Assembly: GCA_934725655.1 (NCBI GenBank)
Contig: CAKVCJ010000029.1
Coordinates: forward strand, 1-11,859
Source of the DNA: an uncultured Brachyspira sp.
GTDB lineage: Bacteria; Spirochaetota; Brachyspiria; Brachyspirales; Brachyspiraceae
DNA length: 11,859 nt
Direction of reading: 5' to 3'
A program made the translations under genes and the position numbers. Shown piece by piece: positions 7,017 through 11,859 of the stretch; positions within the stretch are counted from its first letter, which is position 1, and each line of letters starts with the position of its first letter. The notes below the pieces were generated by a model. That model made no database searches. It saw only the letters and a list, made by a program, of their open reading frames with translations, and was not told where the DNA came from.

Positions 7017-7193
7017 TTATATTTTTGAATGTTTCGCTATTTTTCTAATATCAGTTAATATACCAATATTATTAACTTTTTGTTTAGCATTAACTGAATA
7101 TGTATCGAAATAATAATCTTCAGTAAACAATCTTTTAATAGTTTTACACATTTCTTTTTTATTAAGTTTTTCTGTAACGGTAAAAGAGGGCAT
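7017..7193 (-). pseudogene. Short ORF, probable remnant of a frameshifted gene
   Basis: An ATG at 7193 opens a 58-codon frame on the minus strand (MPSFTVTEKLNKKEMCKTIK..., ending AKHSKI) that stops at 7017. The composition looks like protein (LFTEDYYFDTYSV, ILTDIRKIAKHSK), unlike the A/T noise around it. There is no ribosome binding site before the ATG, and the same frame is open only about 14 codons farther upstream. Just before the stop there is a run of five A. One extra base there would carry the frame on into KNKATELYNLFNEIKSY and further, until it overlaps the end of the phosphoribosyltransferase gene on the other strand. I do not recognise the family. It could also be a real small gene or chance. 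Confidence 0.35.
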
Positions 7194-7236
7194 ATGTTTT
7201 TTATGCTTAATATTTGTTTTATAATAAAAATATTAA

Positions 7237-7264
7237 TTGATAATTATAAATTTTATGATATAAT
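7237..7264 (+). promoter_or_regulatory. Promoter of the membrane protein gene (extended -10)
   Basis: TTGATA (7237-7242), a 16-bp spacer and a perfect TATAAT (7259-7264), with TG one base before the -10 box. Transcription would begin near 7271, which lies inside the left arm of the hairpin that follows. Confidence 0.65.
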
Positions 7265-7266
7265 TA

Positions 7267-7317
7267 ATTGCTTAAATATTTTTTTAATAAAAATATTTAA
7301 GCAATATATTTTTTTAT
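7267..7317 (+). terminator. 17-bp hairpin with U-tract just before the membrane protein gene
   Basis: Positions 7267-7283 and 7289-7305 are perfect 17-bp complements with a 5-nt loop. Seven T follow at about 7309-7315. Read rightward this is a good Rho-independent terminator shape, although the stem has only two G-C pairs. It would stop read-through from the pheST operon. It also sits at the predicted +1 of the next gene, so a transcript from that promoter would begin with most of this stem-loop about 15 nt before the start codon. Roles as an attenuator, a stabilising 5' hairpin or an operator are possible. Confidence 0.65.
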
Positions 7318-7331
7318 TATGTAGGTAGATT

Positions 7332-8945
7332 ATGAAAAGTAAAAAAATATTTTTTTATTTGTCTCTGATAATATTAGTTTTATCTTTTTCTTTGACTATT
7401 TTTAATAGAGTATATTCTTTTAAAAGAGCAGGAGCTCCTTATGATGATTTTATGTCTCATTTCTATGATATGAAGAGGCATTATGAAAGTAATAGCATTC
7501 CTGTAACAGGAGCAAGATTTGTTATGGCTCCTTTGAATGAAGATACAACTCCTCGCGTTCCAGGCGGATTTTTTTATATACATTATTTATTAAGTTATAA
7601 ACTTGCTAATGAAAATATAACTGTGATGAGAGTAATTAATTTAATAACTATGCTTTTACCTGTTTTAATATTTTTATTTTGGGTTTATAAAAGGTTTGGG
7701 ATATCAATATCAGCAATTATGTCTGTATTTACATTATTTAATATATATTATGTTTATACAAATAGTTTATTTGGAAACCCTAATGTTACTTTATCATTAT
7801 CATTTCTTTTAATACCTATACTTGGAGAGTATATTGCTGATAGAAAATATACTTCTAATATAGCAGCAATGATGTTTTTCCCTGTACTTGCTTTAATGGG
7901 ACAAAGTCATTTTGCTGTATATTATGGGATAGTTCCTACGATTATAGTTTATTTAATTGTAAGATATAAAATGAGTATAAGATATATAAAATATATTTTG
8001 ACGGGGGTGTTTTTATCTTTTCTCACTTATCTGCCATATTTAATTAGTGAAATACAAAACGGCTTTCAAAATACAAGTAAAATGTTTATGCTTTCATCTG
8101 CAGCAGGAAGAAAAACTTTTCCTTTTCCTCAAGTTCATTCTTTATTTATGTTTCCTACAAATGAATTTTCTGTAATGTATTATGCTAAGCATTTTGATAA
8201 GATTATGTCGTTTTATTTAAATGATAATCCATACTTTATATATGCATTAATAATATTAGTAGTATCTATAGTTATTGTATTTGCTGCTTTTATATATTGT
8301 GTTATAAAATTTTTTAAAAACAAAGAATGGAAATTTAATTTAAATAATAATAATGAAAGCATAATTATTATAAAAGAATTATTTTTTGTATTTTTATTAT
8401 ATTTTCCAGCCACTATATTTACTACTATATTTGGCGGGGGTGTTGCTGGACAAATTAGGTATCAGTTCGGAGCATTTGGATTGTCTTTCGTGCCTATAAT
8501 TTATTTTTTGTATAGTTTGCAAATGAATTCAAAATATAAACTATTAAATTATATATCAGTGTTTGCTATATTAAGTTCTATAGCTATGACATTTAACATA
8601 ATGATTTTTTATGATAAATATCATGAGCCTTACAGATGGACTGATTATATAGATACTGTTTATAATATAATAGATGATTCTAAAGGTGAAGATTTTATTA
8701 TAGATAATAGTTCTCTATATTTTAATAATATGGGTATTTCATATAATAAAAAAAATACTTGGAAGCTTGTATCAAGTAATGCTAATATAACATATTATTT
8801 AGATGTACCTGATATAAATATCAAATATCCTCCTATATTTGATAGATATGCTATACTTTCAAAAAGATACACTAAAGAAGAAATTGAATCTATGAATTTA
8901 AAAATGATATCGAGCAATAGTACTTGTATTGTTTATAGAAAATAG
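7332..8945 (+). CDS. Polytopic membrane protein, probable GT-C type glycosyltransferase
   Basis: A 537-aa integral inner-membrane protein. Hydrophobic segments lie near residues 6-25, 99-118, 123-142, 148-167, 176-195, 197-212, 219-238, 301-326, 347-366, 380-396 and 404-427, about eleven in all. A polar C-terminal region follows from about 428. After the first membrane segment an exported loop holds an acidic motif (APYDDFMSHFYDM, 35-47), and GQSHF occurs at 190-194. This arrangement resembles GT-C enzymes such as the protein mannosyltransferase/ArnT group, which use lipid-linked sugars to glycosylate lipids, glycans or proteins outside the membrane. The family link is by overall pattern only; donor and acceptor are unknown. 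The ribosome binding site (TAGGTAG) is modest. It has its own promoter and appears to be a single-gene unit. Confidence 0.75.
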   Translation: MKSKKIFFYLSLIILVLSFSLTIFNRVYSFKRAGAPYDDFMSHFYDMKRHYESNSIPVTGARFVMAPLNEDTTPRVPGGFFYIHYLLSYKLANENITVMRVINLITMLLPVLIFLFWVYKRFGISISAIMSVFTLFNIYYVYTNSLFGNPNVTLSLSFLLIPILGEYIADRKYTSNIAAMMFFPVLALMGQSHFAVYYGIVPTIIVYLIVRYKMSIRYIKYILTGVFLSFLTYLPYLISEIQNGFQNTSKMFMLSSAAGRKTFPFPQVHSLFMFPTNEFSVMYYAKHFDKIMSFYLNDNPYFIYALIILVVSIVIVFAAFIYCVIKFFKNKEWKFNLNNNNESIIIIKELFFVFLLYFPATIFTTIFGGGVAGQIRYQFGAFGLSFVPIIYFLYSLQMNSKYKLLNYISVFAILSSIAMTFNIMIFYDKYHEPYRWTDYIDTVYNIIDDSKGEDFIIDNSSLYFNNMGISYNKKNTWKLVSSNANITYYLDVPDINIKYPPIFDRYAILSKRYTKEEIESMNLKMISSNSTCIVYRK

Positions 8946-9020
8946 TTTTTTTATATTATTTTTTGTATTTAATAATTTTTTATTAACAAATACTTATAAA
9001 AATACCTTTTATTTGTTTAA

Positions 9021-9097
9021 TGCAGCTGCAGCATGCTGTTTTTACAAAACTTATTCAGTGCTATACTGAGACATAAACAAAAAAGCTGCCTTTTTTC
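9021..9097 (+). terminator. GC-rich palindrome cluster: terminator or small structured RNA
   Basis: In otherwise A/T-only DNA, two overlapping 10-bp palindromes occur (TGCAGCTGCA, 9021-9030; CAGCATGCTG, 9029-9038) followed by T5. A 5-bp hairpin TCAGT/ACTGA follows (9055-9069, loop GCTAT). Then come six A, GCTGCC and six T (9079-9096). The GCTGC at 9085-9089 can pair with GCAGC at 9022-9026 or 9028-9032, which would place T6 after a closed stem. The simplest reading is a terminator for the membrane protein gene that ends at 8945. A short non-coding RNA ending at the T6 is the alternative. Confidence 0.4.
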
Positions 9098-9118
9098 TTA
9101 AATAATAATAATTATTAG

Positions 9119-9146
9119 TTGTATTTTTGTATTAATTTTATATAAT
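9119..9146 (+). promoter_or_regulatory. Promoter of the amylase gene, abutting the start codon
   Basis: A perfect TATAAT at 9141-9146 lies 16 bp after TTGTAT (9119-9124), a weak -35. Transcription would start within a base or two of the ATG at 9153, which implies a leaderless or nearly leaderless mRNA. That agrees with the absence of any purine-rich ribosome binding site before this gene. Confidence 0.45.
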
Positions 9147-9152
9147 ATACAT

Positions 9153-10520
9153 ATGAAGACTTCTATTTATAATCTATTTCCTCCTATTTTGGGGCACATC
9201 TCGAATTGGTATAATCATATTGATAGAATTAAAAATATGGGTTTTGAATGGATTTATATAAACCCTATTACTTATCCTGGCTTTAGCGGAAGTTTGTATG
9301 CTGTAAAGGATTATTATAAATATAATGAAAACTTCTTTTCAAGTGCTGAGGCTAATATTGCTGAAAAGGAATTAAAAGATTTTCTTAAGTATTGTAAAAA
9401 AAATAATATAAAAGTGATGATAGATTTAGTTATCAATCATTCTTCAAAAGACAGCGTATTAGTTGATGAGCATTTTGATTGGTATTTATTGGATGATGAA
9501 GGCAAATTAAAATCTCCGGGTGCTTGGGACAATGGCGTGTGGATTGAATGGGGAGATTTGGCGAGCTTCAATAATGAAAAAACTGAAGAGGGTGATAATC
9601 CTATTTGGGAGTATTGGAGAGAGTTAATACTTCATAATTTGAGTTTAGGTTTTGATGGCTTTAGATGTGATGCTGCTTACAAGGTTAATAAAGACTTATG
9701 GATATATCTTATTAATACGGCTAAAACTAAGAAAAAAGAAACCGTGTTTTTTGCTGAGAGCTTGGGCTGTTCTATGGAGGATACATTATCTTTAATTGAG
9801 GCTGGGTTTGATTATGTGGCAAGCAGCGCAAAGTGGTGGGATTATGAGTCTGAGTGGTTTATAGAGCAGTATGATTTGGCAAGAGAAAAGTCTAAACAAA
9901 TAGCTTTTCCAAGTAATCATGATACTTTAAGACTTATTAATGAATACAACGGTAATATATGGGAAGTTATGCAGAGATTTTTGTTTACTGCTATGGTTTG
10001 CGATATGTGGATGATTACATTTGGAGATGAGTATGGTTTTTATAATAGATGCGATGTTGTTAAGGGCAATGAAATTGAAAAAATTAGTTATGATTTAAGC
10101 GAGTTTATAAAAGATATTAGTGATTATATAAAAAATAATGATATACTTGCTAATTGCGGCAGAATAGTTTCTATTGATTTGCAGGAAAAGAAGTTAATTG
10201 AGGAGCTTAAAAAGAAATTAGAAAATCAATCAAATGAAAATAATGAAAATAACAATGAGAATATAGAAGATAAAGAAGAGAAAAAAAATCCTCTAAAGCG
10301 TTTTTATAAATATAGTTTAGATGAAAAAGATGTTGTTTTAATAGTTATTAATACAAGCAATAAAAAAGAGATTTTAGAAATAGATAAATATAATATAACA
10401 GAAGATATATCATTTAATAATAGAGTAAAGAGTTTTGAAAGCGGGGTAGTGGAGTTTTTACCGTATCAATTAAAGATATTTAAGGTGGTAAAGACTATTA
10501 GTTATAATTTAGAAGGTTAG
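9153..10520 (+). CDS. GH13 alpha-amylase-family enzyme, GlgE-like
   Basis: A 455-aa (beta/alpha)8 glycoside hydrolase family 13 protein acting on alpha-glucans. The conserved regions are in order: DLVINH (91-96), FRCDAAYK with the nucleophile Asp173, FFAESLG with the acid/base Glu202, and PSNHD with Asp257, so all three catalytic carboxylates are present. The start MKTSIYNLFP and the FRCDAAYK context recall the GlgE-like branch, but it is much shorter than GlgE maltosyltransferase (about 650 aa) and lacks its N-terminal domains; the exact reaction is open. There is no signal peptide, so it should be cytoplasmic, suggesting glycogen or malto-oligosaccharide metabolism. Residues 343-380 are a charged Asn/Glu/Lys-rich insert before a small C-terminal beta domain (about 381-455). 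No ribosome binding site is seen. The GAF gene begins 6 bp after the stop. Confidence 0.88.
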   Translation: MKTSIYNLFPPILGHISNWYNHIDRIKNMGFEWIYINPITYPGFSGSLYAVKDYYKYNENFFSSAEANIAEKELKDFLKYCKKNNIKVMIDLVINHSSKDSVLVDEHFDWYLLDDEGKLKSPGAWDNGVWIEWGDLASFNNEKTEEGDNPIWEYWRELILHNLSLGFDGFRCDAAYKVNKDLWIYLINTAKTKKKETVFFAESLGCSMEDTLSLIEAGFDYVASSAKWWDYESEWFIEQYDLAREKSKQIAFPSNHDTLRLINEYNGNIWEVMQRFLFTAMVCDMWMITFGDEYGFYNRCDVVKGNEIEKISYDLSEFIKDISDYIKNNDILANCGRIVSIDLQEKKLIEELKKKLENQSNENNENNNENIEDKEEKKNPLKRFYKYSLDEKDVVLIVINTSNKKEILEIDKYNITEDISFNNRVKSFESGVVEFLPYQLKIFKVVKTISYNLEG

Positions 10521-10526
10521 TTTTTT

Positions 10527-11859
10527 ATGTCAGAAAATAAATCTATAGAGACTTTTTTTAGAGACTTATCTATGGGGCTTCTTTATATGGAAAACACATA
10601 TGAGATAGATAGGGTTGTAGATTTATTTTTGAAGCAGGTTTGTAATTTTTATGGATTTGATTGCGGAGAGGTTTATTTTCCAAAGGGAGACTATCTAATA
10701 CTTAGAGGAGTATACGGTATTGATAGGTATTATGTTTGTAAGGTTGATTTTCCTATAGTAAAAAACAGAATAGAAGAAGTTTTATATAATCAAAAGAGAT
10801 ATGTAGGCAATAATGAAAATATAAGCGAGTATGAAGTTTTTGATAATTATTCTTCACTAATGGTATTGCCTGTTTATTTGCATAATAATCCTATAGGTTT
10901 GATTGCTTTTAGAAATAAAGAGGATAAAAGAGAGTATTATAAAACTATATTAGAAGATTTACTTAATATAATAGGACATTTTGCAGTATATGCCAACAAT
11001 GTTTTACAGAATGTTACATACAAAGAAAAAGATAAGCAGTTAAAATTGCTTAGAGAGCTTTATATAAAGTTAAGCGATATAGATAAATTTGATTCCAACT
11101 TAAAGGGCATTTCAGAAGATATAGCAAATATATTTACTTCCCGCAAAGCATTTATGATGTTTAGCTATGATAATAATACTAGGTTTGAAACTATATCTAG
11201 CTATGGTTTTGATGATAATTTTGATTGTACAGTTTTTGAGAGAGATAATCATATATCTAATTGTATAAAAAACGGTAAAAATTTTATTAATAATATAGCA
11301 AAGACTGAATGCGGTGATATGTTTGCAGGTATTATTAGCAGGTCTGTACTGTTTAATAAGGTTATGATTAGAGAGGGATTTGATGTTTATATTGTAGTAA
11401 TAGATAGGATTCCTGATGCGGTAAATCCATTAGGCGATTTTGACAATGAAGATGCTGGATTATTAAAGCCTCTTTTGCTAAACATTTCAAGCAGGGTGTC
11501 AGAATATTTTAACATAGTAGAATTGAGCAAGGCTAATGAAAAAAATATGCGTCATATGTCTCGTTTAAACACATTATATGATATGAGCAATATTTTGGTA
11601 GAGCGTTCAAAGACAGAAGATATATTATTTTTGCTTTTAACTATTACAACAATAGGAGATGTTTTTGCTTTTAATAGGGCATTTGCTTTTCTTTATGATG
11701 AGGGGTTTAATGTATTTAGGGGACGTATGTGTATAGCACCAAAAGACGGCGAAGAGGCTGCTTATATATGGAATGACATGAAAAATATTGATAAGTATGC
11801 TTTAAGAGAGAAGATAATGCTTTCTTTTAATATGAATAGTATTAAGGCTTCTTGGGATT
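10527..11859 (+). CDS. Multi-GAF-domain signalling protein, N-terminal part
   Basis: The frame is open from ATG 10527 to the window edge (444 codons, no stop), so the C-terminal output domain is missing. The visible part is soluble, with no signal peptide or membrane segment. It appears to hold a first GAF domain at about 22-155 (MVLPVYLHNNPIGLIAFR near 112-129 is the typical GAF core), a helix at about 160-185, a second divergent GAF at about 188-330, a linker helix, and the start of a third at about 362. The third reads AFNRAFAFLYDEGFNVFRGR and EEAAYIW, a pattern found in GAF domains attached to SpoIIE phosphatase, GGDEF, HD-GYP or histidine kinase outputs. AGAAGG lies 10 bases before the ATG and overlaps the end of the amylase gene. 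It is probably co-transcribed with that gene and sensing an intracellular signal; ligand and output are unknown. Confidence 0.85.
   Translation, partial: MSENKSIETFFRDLSMGLLYMENTYEIDRVVDLFLKQVCNFYGFDCGEVYFPKGDYLILRGVYGIDRYYVCKVDFPIVKNRIEEVLYNQKRYVGNNENISEYEVFDNYSSLMVLPVYLHNNPIGLIAFRNKEDKREYYKTILEDLLNIIGHFAVYANNVLQNVTYKEKDKQLKLLRELYIKLSDIDKFDSNLKGISEDIANIFTSRKAFMMFSYDNNTRFETISSYGFDDNFDCTVFERDNHISNCIKNGKNFINNIAKTECGDMFAGIISRSVLFNKVMIREGFDVYIVVIDRIPDAVNPLGDFDNEDAGLLKPLLLNISSRVSEYFNIVELSKANEKNMRHMSRLNTLYDMSNILVERSKTEDILFLLLTITTIGDVFAFNRAFAFLYDEGFNVFRGRMCIAPKDGEEAAYIWNDMKNIDKYALREKIMLSFNMNSIKASWD

Larger units (their letters stand above)
6940..7331. other. 392-bp region between the pheST operon and the membrane protein gene
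   Basis: Apart from the minus-strand ORF remnant at 7017-7193 and the promoter-hairpin at 7237-7317, I see nothing defined here. No clear intrinsic terminator follows the phosphoribosyltransferase directly: the sequence at 6940-7010 is A/T-rich with only poor inverted repeats. Rightward transcripts from pheST that run on would meet the strong hairpin at 7267-7317. Confidence 0.5.

Noticed and set aside
1..11859. Mobile elements, CRISPR arrays, tRNA or rRNA genes, toxin-antitoxin or defence genes
   Set aside because: No terminal inverted repeats with transposase, spaced direct repeats, cloverleaf or rRNA-like sequence, or matching protein motifs were seen on either strand.

Overview
The window is very AT-rich. 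It uses AAA/ATA/TTT-heavy codons, has clear AGGAG-type ribosome binding sites at most genes, and carries a lipoprotein with a relaxed, spirochaete-type lipobox. Protein content and style (375-aa DnaN, PheS-PheT, a GlgE-like GH13 enzyme, a multi-GAF protein, A/T-only intergenic DNA) suggest a Brachyspira-like intestinal spirochaete. That assignment is inference from the sequence; no search was run.

Layout. (1) Positions 1-1018, minus strand: an envelope operon with a 272-aa lipoprotein followed 21 bp later by a Sec-exported protein that runs off the left edge. (2) Positions 1019-1611: a gene-poor stretch that appears to be the long leader of this operon. It holds a good leftward promoter, a 10-bp inverted repeat around its -10 box, 11.8 copies of a pentanucleotide repeat and a terminator-like hairpin. 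This is the most unusual part of the window. (3) Positions 1612-2739, minus: dnaN (sliding clamp), with a re-assigned start. (4) Positions 3048-6939, plus: pheS-pheT (phenylalanyl-tRNA synthetase) and a small phosphoribosyltransferase, closely spaced behind one strong promoter. dnaN and pheS are divergent. (5) Positions 6940-7331: a short minus-strand ORF that looks like a broken gene, then a near-consensus promoter whose start site falls inside a 17-bp hairpin with a U-tract. (6) Positions 7332-8945, plus: a polytopic membrane protein resembling GT-C glycosyltransferases. (7) Positions 8946-9152: a small island of GC-rich palindromes, then a promoter whose -10 box ends six bases before the next start codon. 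(8) Positions 9153-11859, plus: a GH13 alpha-amylase-family enzyme and, 6 bp downstream, a GAF-domain signalling protein cut by the right edge.

How the genes relate. dnaN, pheS and pheT are housekeeping genes of replication and translation, and the phosphoribosyltransferase (purine salvage or a related reaction) probably shares the pheST transcript. The amylase and GAF genes are probably co-transcribed, which places a glucan enzyme beside a sensor, but nothing here shows what the sensor detects. No mobile element, CRISPR array, tRNA, rRNA or defence system was seen. The best candidate for something undescribed is the repeat-bearing leader of the lipoprotein operon, which could be a copy-number (phase-variation) switch.
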